Assembly: GCA_021782065.1 (NCBI GenBank)
Contig: JAJXVQ010000008.1
Coordinates: 1 to 27,546, forward strand
DNA length: 27,546 nucleotides
Direction: 5' to 3'
DNA from: Pseudomonadota bacterium
Lineage (GTDB): Bacteria; Pseudomonadota; Gammaproteobacteria; UBA1113
The number at the start of each line of letters is the position of its first letter. Within the stretch, counting starts at the first letter, position 1. The notes under the pieces were generated by a model, which was not told the DNA's origin, ran no database searches, and saw only the letters and a list, made by a program, of their open reading frames with translations. Shown here in pieces: positions 16,745 through 26,736 of the stretch. A program made the translations under genes and the position numbers.

Positions 16745-17324
16745 TCACAAACGCTACTATTTGCGTTAAACATTGCGCCAAGGCAAGATTGGCTGCTACA
16801 ACGCCTGCTTCCGGCGTATTTGCACGGGTAGCTACGCTTGCTTGTAGGACGCGGGTTTTTAATACGCTTTGTTGTGCCGAATTGGTCAAACCCACATCCA
16901 TTTTCACCCGCACTACGCTAGGACGTACTGTAAAGTCTTGCACTATACTAAAATTAACTATATTCAATTGCAAATCGCTTTGCCCGCTGTAAGGGCTACT
17001 CACCACAGCGCGAAATCCACTTTGTTGCTGTAGCGTATTTAACAATAGAGTAAAAAACATTTCATTGGGTTTTGCTGCCCATTGATTTAAACTAAAATAT
17101 CCGATCTGATGCGGCCCATCTAAATACACCATCTTGTTATTATCCATGACGGCATCTAAACGGGGTACCAACACCAACAACACTTGGGGTTTGGCTCTGG
17201 GGGTGTGGCTCATTGGGGGTGTAGTATTCAATACGTAATTATTTTTTTGTGCGGTATTCACGGGCGATAAACATGCTGTTAATAGCATGATAAAAATCAA
17301 TAGCGTTACCTTTTTTAACATCAT
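16737..17324 (-). CDS. PqiC-like lipoprotein of MCE transport system
   Basis: A 195-residue lipoprotein. The signal peptide ends in the lipobox LLTAC with Cys18 lipidated. The mature part has the beta-strand pattern of the ABC-type transport auxiliary lipoproteins (PqiC/YmbA family): QVLLVLVPRLDAVMDNNKMVY near 48-68, then NQWAAKPNEMFFTLLLNTL and LQLNIVNFSIVQDF. Members sit at the outer membrane and work with MCE-domain proteins in moving lipids between membranes. Here it follows mlaD directly (stop 17325 adjacent to its start 17324), which supports that role. GAGGAA lies five bases before the ATG. No mlaC gene is in the operon, so this lipoprotein may serve as its outer-membrane contact. Confidence 0.8.
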   Translation of the reverse strand: MMLKKVTLLIFIMLLTACLSPVNTAQKNNYVLNTTPPMSHTPRAKPQVLLVLVPRLDAVMDNNKMVYLDGPHQIGYFSLNQWAAKPNEMFFTLLLNTLQQQSGFRAVVSSPYSGQSDLQLNIVNFSIVQDFTVRPSVVRVKMDVGLTNSAQQSVLKTRVLQASVATRANTPEAGVVAANLALAQCLTQIVAFVNE

Positions 17325-18128
17325 TTAATTCCTCGCCTTGGTTATATTGCCTTTTTCACCCGGACCCAGTGACGCAGGATTTTCGCCGCGAATGAGCATG
17401 GATGGATTATCTGATAACTGCTGGATGAAACCATCTAAACGCAAAGTAACACTGTCTACATCGTCCAATAAATTCGTCATCTGCGGCAACATTTGGCTAT
17501 TGATAGTTTCTAATGTTACATTGCTGCGTTGTATTGTGAATTGCGCTGAGCCCACCGCATCATTTAAGCGACGTGAGGCCGAATTAATGTTTTCTAAAGT
17601 ATCCGTCAACAATTCCCCATTTTTTTTATTAAACGCAGCACTTATATTATCAGTCACTTTTTGCAAATTTTCCGAGAGACGTTCAATAGTAACATCTAGA
17701 CGAAATAACAACGAAGGGGAACTCTGAATAACAGGGTACTGTTGGCCGGGTTGTACCGTCAACGGCGGTGCATTCGGATCGCTACCGCTTAATTCCATAT
17801 AGGCAACCCCCGTCAGACCCTGCATATTTATGGTGGCGCGTGTCGCTGTATCAATGGGTGCCTGGGGATCAATCGCAATGATGATGACAACACGCTGGGG
17901 ATCCATAGGATCTACGGATATTTTTTTGACCGTGCCCATATCAACACCATTGTATTTAACGGGTGCGCTAACACTCAGACCAGCTACTGATTCTTCCATA
18001 TAGATAGTATAATTAGCATAGGATTTTGTACTCACGCCCACGGATAGCCACAAACCAATGACAATCCCTATTGCGGACAATACGATAACAAAAAAGCCGA
18101 CTGCGGCATAATAGCCTTTAGTTTCCAT
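17325..18128 (-). CDS. mlaD: MlaD-like MCE-domain protein
   Basis: About 267 residues. An N-terminal membrane anchor (YYAAVGFFVIVLSAIGIVIGL, the span inside roughly residues 5-28) is followed by one MCE domain (YMEESVAGLSVSAPVKYNGV, then GTVKKISVDP and INMQGLTGVAYMEL), and a long helical C-terminal part (residues about 140-240) typical of MCE proteins that form a hexameric barrel in the periplasm. I choose ATG 18128 because AGAGGAAG precedes it by about eight bases and the family starts METK; the upstream ATG at 18161 would add 11 residues lying in mlaF. The start overlaps the mlaF stop by 11 bases. E. coli MlaD is about 183 residues; the longer tail here resembles YrbD-like proteins of other bacteria. 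Confidence 0.88.
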   Translation of the reverse strand: METKGYYAAVGFFVIVLSAIGIVIGLWLSVGVSTKSYANYTIYMEESVAGLSVSAPVKYNGVDMGTVKKISVDPMDPQRVVIIIAIDPQAPIDTATRATINMQGLTGVAYMELSGSDPNAPPLTVQPGQQYPVIQSSPSLLFRLDVTIERLSENLQKVTDNISAAFNKKNGELLTDTLENINSASRRLNDAVGSAQFTIQRSNVTLETINSQMLPQMTNLLDDVDSVTLRLDGFIQQLSDNPSMLIRGENPASLGPGEKGNITKARN

Positions 18129-18885
18129 GTTCTTTCTTCCTCTGTGTACGTGCACTAGCAAAATACTCTTGAATGAGCGGGTGTGGATCTTTAACGAGTT
18201 CCGCCATGGGTTTGACTGCCAATACGCGCTTATCTCCTAAAAATGCCACTCTATCTACAGCTGTCCATAGGGTATCCGGGTCATGCGTTACTAACACAAT
18301 AGTTAACCCTAAACTTTTTTGCAAATTGACCACTAATGAGTCTAGGCTGGCAGCACTGACAGGGTCTAACCCAGAAGTAGGTTCATCTAAAAAGAGCAAT
18401 TGTGGGTCCATAACGATAGCACGCGCTAAAGCCGCTCTTTTTAACATACCCCCGCTCAATTCCGAAGGGTATTTGTGGACTGATTCTAGTGGAAATTGTG
18501 CCATTTTAATTTTCATATAGGATATGGTTTCAATAAGATCTTTGGGTAAGGTCGTCAATTCTTTTAATACAAACGCCACATTCTCCAACACAGTTAAGGA
18601 GGAGTACATCGCCCCTTGCTGAAATAATACACCCCAACGATGTTGTAAAGATCGCAAATCGGCATCTGGCTTTAAGATATCAATACCCAAGATATTGATT
18701 TCCCCCTGAACGGGCTTAAGTAGCCCTAATAGTTGTTTTAATAAAACGGTTTTGCCACAACCGCTTCCTCCCACCAAAGCGATAATTTCCCCTTGATAAA
18801 TCGTTAAATCCAAGTTTTTGTGTATGATTTGCTTGCCAAACTGGGTCTGTAGGCCCTTAACGTTAATAGCAATATCGTGTTCCAT
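18118..18885 (-). CDS. mlaF: MlaF-like ABC transporter ATP-binding protein
   Basis: A 255-residue cytoplasmic ATPase driving inter-membrane phospholipid transport with MlaE and MlaD. Walker A GGSGCGKT is at 39-46, the signature ELSGGMLKRAALARAI near 141-156 and Walker B LLFLDEPTSGLDP follows, with the H-loop VTHD near 199-202. All ATP-binding residues are present. The ATG follows the mlaE stop by three bases and a GGGGAT is nine bases upstream; the 3' end overlaps mlaD. The gene order mlaE-mlaF-mlaD differs from the E. coli mlaFEDCB order, and matches the order in some other MCE operons. Confidence 0.92.
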   Translation of the reverse strand: MEHDIAINVKGLQTQFGKQIIHKNLDLTIYQGEIIALVGGSGCGKTVLLKQLLGLLKPVQGEINILGIDILKPDADLRSLQHRWGVLFQQGAMYSSLTVLENVAFVLKELTTLPKDLIETISYMKIKMAQFPLESVHKYPSELSGGMLKRAALARAIVMDPQLLFLDEPTSGLDPVSAASLDSLVVNLQKSLGLTIVLVTHDPDTLWTAVDRVAFLGDKRVLAVKPMAELVKDPHPLIQEYFASARTQRKKEHGN

Positions 18886-18888
18886 ACG

Positions 18889-19983
18889 TTATATCCCCAA
18901 CCAATCAAACAGAATAGAAAAGGCAGCATCGACAACGATGATCATAAATATCCCCTGTACCACACTGATAGTGGTACGCTCGCCCACGCTGGCAGCGCTG
19001 TCTTTGACTTGAAAACCCTGAAAGGTACCAATGGAAGCTATCAATAAGGCAAACACAGGCACCTTGACTAAGCCGATTAAAAAAGTTTGTACATCGATAG
19101 TACTGCTAAAACGATGTATAAAATCACTAAAACTTAAGGATAACATTGCTTTGGCCATAATCATGCCACCGAATAGCGCCATCACTTCCGATAAAATAAC
19201 CAATAAAGGCAATGCAAACAACAATGCCATCACTCGTGGCAACACCAAAACTTCAATAGGCGATAAACCCATTGTCTGCAAGGCTGCCACTTCTTCAGTT
19301 AATTTCATCGTACCTATTTGTGCCGCATAACTAGAACCGGTACGGCCGGCAATAATAATAGCCGTGATCATGGGGCCAAATTCACGCAAAATGGCAATTC
19401 CTAAAAAATCAACCACAAAGATATTGGCGCCATAGTCACGTAATTGCACCCCCACTTGATAGGCCAAAACCACGCCTATTAAGATGGATAACAACGCAAC
19501 AATGAAAGTGGCACGTGTGCCCGTAGCTTGGATATTATTGCACATGGATTTAAAGCGGATCCGACGCGGCGCTTTACACCAACCTAAGCCTTCATAAAAA
19601 ATCCAGCCTACAAAAGAAGAAAATGTCCACAGTTGCAAACCTAAATGAATGGTTTGTTTTCCCAAAACCTGCACCCATGGCAAAGAAGGCTGGGGAGATA
19701 TAGTAGGAAGATCCGAGGCATATTCTTTGACTAAGGAAAAAACATCCTCGTGTGCCTCAAAACCATTCCAGTGCACTGTATGGTCTAAAGATTCCAAACG
19801 CGCGGCAAAACGAATCAATAGCAAAGCACCGACTGAATCAAACGCCTCTATTTTGCCACCGTCAATTATAACTGGCTTATTAGCTTCCGGTTGGAATGTA
19901 TCCAACGCACATCTAAGCTCGGCACTTTCTGTTTGTGTCCACGACCCTTGGCAGTAAAAAACAGTCGCTTTTGTTGTATCCAT
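18889..19983 (-). CDS. mlaE: MlaE-like permease with N-terminal STAS domain
   Basis: A 364-residue permease of the MlaE family. Residues about 1-95 form a STAS-like domain (VFYCQGSW, then KPVIIDGGKIEAFDSVGALLLIRF), which in E. coli is the separate protein MlaB. Residues 120-364 are the permease: an amphipathic helix, then spans including FIVALLSILIGVVLAYQVG, the conserved EFGPMITAIIIAGRTGSSYAAQIGTM cytoplasmic coupling stretch (in parts) and IGTFQGFQV near the end. Fusion of STAS and MlaE occurs in other proteobacteria. GAGGAG is eight bases before the ATG. It is the first gene of the mlaEFD-pqiC-gmhB operon; 76 bases separate it from purA upstream. Confidence 0.9.
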   Translation of the reverse strand: MDTTKATVFYCQGSWTQTESAELRCALDTFQPEANKPVIIDGGKIEAFDSVGALLLIRFAARLESLDHTVHWNGFEAHEDVFSLVKEYASDLPTISPQPSLPWVQVLGKQTIHLGLQLWTFSSFVGWIFYEGLGWCKAPRRIRFKSMCNNIQATGTRATFIVALLSILIGVVLAYQVGVQLRDYGANIFVVDFLGIAILREFGPMITAIIIAGRTGSSYAAQIGTMKLTEEVAALQTMGLSPIEVLVLPRVMALLFALPLLVILSEVMALFGGMIMAKAMLSLSFSDFIHRFSSTIDVQTFLIGLVKVPVFALLIASIGTFQGFQVKDSAASVGERTTISVVQGIFMIIVVDAAFSILFDWLGI

Positions 19984-20059
19984 CCGCGTAACTCCTCACG
20001 CCTTTTCAAAAGTGGCACTTGTAGATGGGAGAGTAGTTCGAATTACCATCCTGACTCAT

Positions 20060-21346
<1,287 letters not shown>

Positions 21347-21415
21347 TTAATGGATGTTTGCCATCACCTCAGAACCGCGTCATTGCGACAGAGCGGAGAA
21401 TTAGGAACCTAATTC

Positions 21416-21443
21416 CCGCCCCCTGATGGTCGCGGCGGGTTAT
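21416..21443. repeat. REP-like half copy between hflC and purA
   Basis: The sequence CCGCCCCCTGATGGTCG and following CGGCGGGTTAT match the left arm of the 16-kb palindrome apart from one substitution and a one-base gap with neighbouring changes. Its own ends (CCCGCC at 21415-21420 and GGCGGG at 21434-21439) can pair as a 6-bp hairpin. It lies 18 bases downstream of the hflC stop, a likely transcript end. Confidence 0.7.
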
Positions 21444-21460
21444 TTAACGTTCCAAATTTT

Positions 21461-22357
21461 CTACTTCGCTGTACCTTTAGCCGATTGATTAAAATAATCA
21501 AAAAATTGGCTTTGCGGTGTTACCACGATAATATCCTTAGGATTTGAAAACGTTTTTCTATAGGCTTCTAAGCTGCGATACAAGCTGTAAAATGCTTCAT
21601 CTTGAGTGTAGGCATCGGCATAAATTTTAGCCGCACGACCATCGCCTTCAGCACGTATATCATTTGCTTCTTTTCTAGCCGTCGCCACGATCACGGTTGC
21701 TTGCTCATCAGCCTTAGCACGTATGGCTTCTCCCTCAGCATGCCCTTTAGCGCGCAGTTCGGTGGCTACTTTTTCACGTTCAGCACGCATACGTGCAAAT
21801 ACAGAGCCGCTAACTTCGGGCGGTAAGTCAATGCCTTTGATGCGCACATCAACAACGTCTATTCCCAGTTTTTGCGCACCTTCATTGGCTTTTTGATTCA
21901 GTGCTTGCATGATACTGGCTCTATCGTCGGATACCACTTCATTGATGGTACGACGACCAAACTCAGCACGTAAGGCATCGTTTAATTGTTGCTCTAGCAG
22001 TTGATCGGTGCTTTGAATGCTGCCGCCGGTAGTCTTGTAAAACTGCGGCACGTCACGAATGCGCCATTTAACGAAATAATCGGCAATAACGCGTTTTTTC
22101 TCAACAGTGACGATAGGCGATGATTTAATATCTAGATTTTGCAGCTTGGTACTAAACATTAAAACATGTTCTATCATAGGCCATTTTGCGTGCAACCCCG
22201 GCTCAGCAATATAGGTACTGCCATCACTTGCTCCTTTCAAAGCACCTAAGCGTTGAATCATAGCTTTTTGATCGGCGCGTACCGTGTACAAAGACATGCT
22301 TGCGAACCCAATAACGACGACAGCGATAACGGCTATCAGTTTATTATGCTTATTCAT
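21461..22357 (-). CDS. hflC: HflC, SPFH-domain regulator of FtsH
   Basis: A 298-residue inner-membrane protein, periplasmic after one N-terminal span (residues about 8-24). With HflK it forms a large cage around the FtsH protease and modulates its activity. The band-7/SPFH domain begins TVRADQKAMIQRLG, continues through YFVKWRIRDVPQFY, and includes the VVDVRIKGIDLPPEV block and the charged coiled-coil RMRAEREKVATELRAKGHAEG. Length fits the family (E. coli 334). It overlaps the hflK end by four bases (start 22357, hflK stop 22354), implying coupled synthesis of the two subunits. The C-terminus ends FFDYFNQSAKGTAK. Confidence 0.95.
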   Translation of the reverse strand: MNKHNKLIAVIAVVVIGFASMSLYTVRADQKAMIQRLGALKGASDGSTYIAEPGLHAKWPMIEHVLMFSTKLQNLDIKSSPIVTVEKKRVIADYFVKWRIRDVPQFYKTTGGSIQSTDQLLEQQLNDALRAEFGRRTINEVVSDDRASIMQALNQKANEGAQKLGIDVVDVRIKGIDLPPEVSGSVFARMRAEREKVATELRAKGHAEGEAIRAKADEQATVIVATARKEANDIRAEGDGRAAKIYADAYTQDEAFYSLYRSLEAYRKTFSNPKDIIVVTPQSQFFDYFNQSAKGTAK

Positions 22358-23565
22358 TGCTGACCTCCATCGCTAGAACCCAGGTAGGCGTTCCCATCTG
22401 TAGATGAATCTAAATAGCTGTTATTGCTATTATTGGCCGCACTGGCTGCTGCGGCAGCTACGGTTGCGTTTTGTTTATCGTCTGTGCTGACAGCACCATC
22501 AACAGGATTATCGACGTCGCCTACATCCCCTAGCATCTTGTCTAGAGGTACATTCAACAGCAATTGATTGCCTTTGTTGACATCAATAAACAATTTATTG
22601 GTTTTAGACAATACCGATTCTACCGTACCTAAATAGAGGCGTTCGCGCATGACGCCTGGTGAGCGACGATATTCTGGTAACATCGCTAAGAAGCGCGCTG
22701 TTTCACCTTGTGCATTTAACACGACTTGTTCCTTATAAGCTCTAGCGCCCGCCAACAAGCGCTGCGCTTGCCCCAGGGCTTCGGGAATAACTTTTTCTTG
22801 ATAGCCCCGGGCCTGATTCACAATTTGTTCGCGCTCTTGTTCAGCCTTGATGGCGCTATCGAAAGCATCTTTTACTTCATCCGGCGGTTTTGCGGGTTGT
22901 AAAGCGACATCCACTACCTGCATGCCCACACCATAACTTTTTAGAATATAACCCAATTGTTCTTGCACCCCGGCGCGCACATCTTCGCGGCCACTGGTTA
23001 ATACCTGATCCAAAGTAGTATTACCTATAACTTGTCGCAAAGCGCTGGCAGTAGATTCTTGTAGAGTGGCGACGGGATCGACCACATTGAATAAAAAGTT
23101 GCGCGCATCGCTGATTCTATATTGTATTGCAATATCAACATTAACAATATTTTCATCTTTGGTCAGCATATCTGCGTTGTAGGAATAAGAAAAAACATGT
23201 TGTTCATCCACTTTATAGACGCGGTCTAATAAACTAGGCGCCCAGTGCGGCCCGTCGCCTACTGTTTTGACATATTGGCCCATACGCAACACAACTGCTT
23301 TTTCAGCCGGTTTGACGATATAAAAGCCGGTCAGCACCCATATACCGACAGTGACGCCTATAATCCAGCGCCATGGAAGGCCATTAGTGGTATTGTCTGT
23401 ACCGGAAGGGCCGCTGCGCTTAGACTTGGCTTTACCGAACACCCGGCGCAGTTTATCTTGCATATCCCTAAGCAGCTTATCGATATCCGCCGTATCATTT
23501 CCTTTGGCCGGTTTCTTGCCCCACGGGTCGTTATTCTTTTGATTGCCAGGTTGATTCCAAGCCAT
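22354..23565 (-). CDS. hflK: HflK, SPFH-domain regulator of FtsH
   Basis: A 403-residue partner of HflC. The N-terminal cytoplasmic part begins MAWNQPGNQKNNDPWGKK, the usual Gly/Asn/Trp-rich HflK opening, with a basic segment to residue 52; the membrane span is about 66-84. The SPFH domain follows (KPAEKAVVLRMGQY, then YSYNADMLTKDENIVNVDIA and VQYRI-type stretch), then a coiled coil (AIKAEQEREQIVNQARGYQE). The C-terminal 50 residues are Ala/Asn/Ser-rich and probably disordered. E. coli HflK is 419 residues. Upstream it is divergent from ppsR, with 163 bases between them; hfq and hflX, which flank hflK in enteric bacteria, are not here. Confidence 0.95.
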   Translation of the reverse strand: MAWNQPGNQKNNDPWGKKPAKGNDTADIDKLLRDMQDKLRRVFGKAKSKRSGPSGTDNTTNGLPWRWIIGVTVGIWVLTGFYIVKPAEKAVVLRMGQYVKTVGDGPHWAPSLLDRVYKVDEQHVFSYSYNADMLTKDENIVNVDIAIQYRISDARNFLFNVVDPVATLQESTASALRQVIGNTTLDQVLTSGREDVRAGVQEQLGYILKSYGVGMQVVDVALQPAKPPDEVKDAFDSAIKAEQEREQIVNQARGYQEKVIPEALGQAQRLLAGARAYKEQVVLNAQGETARFLAMLPEYRRSPGVMRERLYLGTVESVLSKTNKLFIDVNKGNQLLLNVPLDKMLGDVGDVDNPVDGAVSTDDKQNATVAAAAASAANNSNNSYLDSSTDGNAYLGSSDGGQQ

Positions 23566-23664
23566 GACTTACTCCACTCACTGATTCTGTCTTAAAAATA
23601 AACAATTTGTGCTGTGCGCCGCTTTCTCTCCTGCACAACGCATCATTCTATCATTATTCTTGGA

Positions 23665-23693
23665 TTGAGTACTAGCGTATTGTGGGGTACACT
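23665..23693 (+). promoter_or_regulatory. Possible sigma-70 promoter for ppsR
   Basis: TTGAGT (23665-23670) and TACACT (23688-23693) are separated by 17 bp, ending 35 bases before the ppsR ATG at 23729. Each hexamer matches four of six consensus bases. It is the best candidate in this divergent intergenic region. Confidence 0.4.
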
Positions 23694-23728
23694 TCCTTAT
23701 TAAGTAACCACTACCAATAAGCAGTATC

Positions 23729-24553
23729 ATGACCAATCCTAAAACGATTTTTTTTATCTCCGACGGCACTGGCATCACGGCGGCCAATGTGGGCCATAGC
23801 TTGTTAACACAATTTCCGAATGTACAGGTAACGAAGCAATTTAGGCCTTTTATAGACTCGATGGAAAAGGCGCATGCCGTTGTTAGCGAAATCAATACCG
23901 TTTATGAGAAAACAGGTGAAAAACCCATATTATTTACCACCATTGTCGATGATGCCCTGCGCAATGAAATCCATCAAAGCCAGGCTGTTATGCTGGATTT
24001 TTTCCATGGCTTTATAGAGCAATTGGAGACACACTGGCAAATACCCTCTAATACTCGTATTGGGCGCGCGCATGGCTTAGAGAACAACCCTGCGTACAAT
24101 ATGCGTATAGACGCCCTCAATTATACGCTCAGCACCGACGATGGTTTAGGCTATCAACTATACCCTGAGGCCGATGTTATTTTGATAGGAGTCTCTCGCT
24201 GCGGTAAAACCCCGACGTGTCTTTATTTAGCGATGCATTTTGGCATTTATGCCGCTAATTATGCCTACACCGATGACGATGGAAAATACTTTGACTTACC
24301 CTCCGTATTAAAAACCCAACGTCATAAATTATTTGGTTTGATCATTTCCGCCGATCATTTGCATGCGATTAGAAGCAAGCGTAAACCCAACACAGATTAT
24401 GCCTCTCTGGTACGCTGTCAGCATGAATTAAAAAACATGAAAGATTTGTTTCTGCGTGAAAATATCCCTTTTATAGACGCCACAGTACGCTCTGTAGAAG
24501 AAATTTCCACTACGATTGTGACACAATTGGGGCTAACGCGTAGAGATGTTTGA
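23729..24553 (+). CDS. ppsR: PEP synthase regulatory protein (kinase/pyrophosphorylase)
   Basis: A 274-residue bifunctional enzyme of the DUF299 family that inactivates phosphoenolpyruvate synthase by ADP-dependent phosphorylation and reactivates it by phosphate-dependent removal. It opens with FFISDGTGITAANVGHSLL and has the P-loop GVSRCGKTPT starting at residue 154, with the IGRAHGLE and NYTLSTDDG segments in between. Length and motif order match the family, so the call is firm; the target PpsA is not in the window. ATG at 23729 has only a weak SD. Its 3' end overlaps the FUSC-like gene by eight bases, so the two are likely co-translated. Confidence 0.93.
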   Translation: MTNPKTIFFISDGTGITAANVGHSLLTQFPNVQVTKQFRPFIDSMEKAHAVVSEINTVYEKTGEKPILFTTIVDDALRNEIHQSQAVMLDFFHGFIEQLETHWQIPSNTRIGRAHGLENNPAYNMRIDALNYTLSTDDGLGYQLYPEADVILIGVSRCGKTPTCLYLAMHFGIYAANYAYTDDDGKYFDLPSVLKTQRHKLFGLIISADHLHAIRSKRKPNTDYASLVRCQHELKNMKDLFLRENIPFIDATVRSVEEISTTIVTQLGLTRRDV

Positions 24554-25667
24554 TAACGCCTTTATTCGCCATTTAAAACAACGTATCACGCATGCGCTTT
24601 GGGAGGCCGATCCCGGGTACCTGCACCTACGGCAAGGCGGCCGCACTCTGATTGCGGCACTGACCACACTATTAGTTTGTTTTTGGCCCGACCTTTACAC
24701 CCGCGTATTGGCTTGCTTCGTGGCGGGCTTAGTTTGCCAAGGAATCAGCGATGCAAAGATAAGCACCCAAAAAGCCACCTTTGCCATGGCGGTGGCCTCC
24801 ATGCTCGCTTATTTTTGCTTAATATCGTATGCCAATCCCTATCCTTTAGTGATGGCCATTATTATCGTTTGCGCCAGTTTTGCCGTATTTGCCGTGCGCA
24901 GTTTGGGCCCACGTTATGCTCTCTTTCCTTTGTTCGTTTGGATGATGGGATTTATGACTAGCATTTTCCCCAGCGTCACTGGTTTTGCTTTTATAATGCG
25001 TCTAGGGTGCCTCGCACTGGGCTGCGGTATTTCTTTTTTAGTTTATTTTTATCTATTGCCACCGCGCCCTTTATCTTATTTCTTCGAAAACATTCGTTAT
25101 TTTATTATTCTGGTGCATACTCGTAGCCTCAGCCTAGAACAACAATTACAACAACCCAATCCTTTTAAAGCTAAAGAAAAGTGCTCTTTACAACTACGCC
25201 GCTCTTTAAGAAAGTATTATTTACACAACCAGATTATCTTGACATCATTTGAAGTTGCAAACTCTACTCGAAAGAGTCTATTCCTTTCTTTACTAGCAAC
25301 CCATTATTTAGCGGGTAAAGCTTTATTGCTGTTGCAGGATAACCTCATTGCCCTGGCGCACAGTATTTTGATTAAAGATGCTGAAATTAAAACAGCGCTT
25401 TGCCAAAGCTTAAAAGAAATGAGTGCTTTCACACAAAATATACATGTAGATTCACGAACACTTAAAATTGTTCTAAAAAATAAAGCTTTTGCTTACCCTA
25501 AAAGCATCCATGCCTTAAACGAACTATTAGAAAAGTCGTGTTTAAATATGGCCGATTTAGTTCCTTTGTATCAATTCATCCATAGCTTGAATGAGTTGTG
25601 CGATTGCTTATGTGCTTTCACAGATGAACCCTCTATAAATACAGAGGAGTCGGTTTATGCTCCGTAA
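24546..25667 (+). CDS. Half-size FUSC-family membrane protein (first of pair)
   Basis: A 373-residue inner-membrane protein. Residues about 33-172 hold around six hydrophobic segments (RTLIAALTTLLVCF, VLACFVAGLV, MAVASMLAYFCLI, VMAIIIVCASFAVFAV, LFPLFVWMMGFMTS and LGCGISFLVYFYLL). The rest is a cytoplasmic, helical region rich in Leu and Lys. This architecture fits the fusaric-acid-resistance (FUSC/AaeB/YccS) superfamily, whose members usually have two such membrane blocks in one chain of about 650-700 residues. Here only one block is present and the next gene supplies another. Substrate unknown. Its 3' end overlaps the next gene by 11 bases. Confidence 0.7.
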   Translation: MFDNAFIRHLKQRITHALWEADPGYLHLRQGGRTLIAALTTLLVCFWPDLYTRVLACFVAGLVCQGISDAKISTQKATFAMAVASMLAYFCLISYANPYPLVMAIIIVCASFAVFAVRSLGPRYALFPLFVWMMGFMTSIFPSVTGFAFIMRLGCLALGCGISFLVYFYLLPPRPLSYFFENIRYFIILVHTRSLSLEQQLQQPNPFKAKEKCSLQLRRSLRKYYLHNQIILTSFEVANSTRKSLFLSLLATHYLAGKALLLLQDNLIALAHSILIKDAEIKTALCQSLKEMSAFTQNIHVDSRTLKIVLKNKAFAYPKSIHALNELLEKSCLNMADLVPLYQFIHSLNELCDCLCAFTDEPSINTEESVYAP

Positions 25668-26685
25668 TCCTAATTTGCGTTTGGGCCTACAAGCGGCGGT
25701 TGCCATGGTTATTGCTGTGAGCATACAACATTTTTATCATTTTGAGCGTTCTTATTGGTCTGTGTTTACCAGTATGATTTTATTTTCACAAACCTTGGGT
25801 AGTAGTATCAAAAGATCATTTGAACGCGTTGCTATGACTATACTAGGCGGTAGCCTTGCTACCGGGCTTTATTATATTATTCCTACTACCGATTTACCTA
25901 TAGTAACCATTATTTTATGTAGCGTGTTCTTTCAAATTTGTTTTATGCAGCGGTTTTATTTAGGCTCTTCGTTTTTTGCTGCCGTGTTTATTGTTTTCTT
26001 TTTTGCTCTAGTCCAATCGTGGAGCGTCCATTTATTATTGGTGCGTATACTAGAAACCATGCTAGGTGCCGCCATTACTTTACTCTGTAGCTTTTTAATT
26101 TTCCCTATCAAAACAGAGGAAAACTTGCTGGCCAAGATTCCTCTGTTTATAAGCGATGCTCATGCTTTGTCGGATCAAATCTTAGAAACCTTATTCTCGC
26201 CTCAGGCAAGCTCCAAGGCCATTCTAAAAAAGGCCAATGCTTGCTTAGTATTGTTGTCTGAATTAGATCAAGAATATGCGCACTTAGGCTATGAGGTGGG
26301 TAGGCATCACAGCAAAAAAGAAATCAAAGAAACCTTAAAGGCTTTAAACCATTTTTACCATTATCTGAGCAGTGCCGCCTCTAGCTTATTGCATTTACAA
26401 GATAGATCGTTGTTTTTAGCTCTAAAAGATGAGCTAAGCGCTCTCTTAGACGCCACTCTAGAAGATTTAAGCGACATTCACACAGCACTTATAGAGGAAA
26501 AAGACATCCTATTTAGCCCGGAATTTTCAATACGCTACAACATCTTACAGCAAAAGGCGACTAGCTTAGAGCATAATTCGGCTTATAGCCGCCAAACCTG
26601 GCTAGATTATTACACCTTATGCCATTTTTTGACGGATATGGATAAAACACTCAGAGCACTGGATAAACCGAGCCTCGACCGTTAG
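25657..26685 (+). CDS. Half-size FUSC-family membrane protein (second of pair)
   Basis: A 342-residue inner-membrane protein. It starts NPNLRLGLQAAVAMVIAVSI, with the ERSYWSVFTSMILFSQTLGSS segment and the RVAMTILGGSLATGL stretch that are typical of the FUSC domain, and has about six spans to residue 150, then a helical cytoplasmic tail. The start follows AGAGGAG by seven bases. The pattern is a clearer FUSC match than the first gene. I infer that the two proteins form a heteromeric transporter. The last residues, PSLDR and the stop, are encoded by a REP-like repeat (26663-26692), so the natural C-terminus may have been altered by that insertion. Confidence 0.8.
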   Translation: MLRNPNLRLGLQAAVAMVIAVSIQHFYHFERSYWSVFTSMILFSQTLGSSIKRSFERVAMTILGGSLATGLYYIIPTTDLPIVTIILCSVFFQICFMQRFYLGSSFFAAVFIVFFFALVQSWSVHLLLVRILETMLGAAITLLCSFLIFPIKTEENLLAKIPLFISDAHALSDQILETLFSPQASSKAILKKANACLVLLSELDQEYAHLGYEVGRHHSKKEIKETLKALNHFYHYLSSAASSLLHLQDRSLFLALKDELSALLDATLEDLSDIHTALIEEKDILFSPEFSIRYNILQQKATSLEHNSAYSRQTWLDYYTLCHFLTDMDKTLRALDKPSLDR

Positions 26686-26692
26686 GGAGCGG
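26663..26692. repeat. REP-like half copy at the end of the FUSC gene
   Basis: ATAAACCGAGCCTCGACCGTTAGGGAGCGG is in reverse-complement orientation to the 16-kb palindrome arm: about 25 of 29 positions agree (shared core CGGTCGA and the CGGTT and CCCT blocks). It overlaps the last codons and stop of the second FUSC gene. Confidence 0.65.
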
Positions 26693-26736
26693 AAGTTCCC
26701 GAGAAGGCGGATACCTTTCTTCCAATAAGGTGCAAA

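Noticed and set aside
23578..23895. 105-codon minus-strand ORF across the hflK-ppsR intergenic region
   Set aside because: It lies opposite the conserved start of ppsR and shows no motif; a shadow of the real gene.
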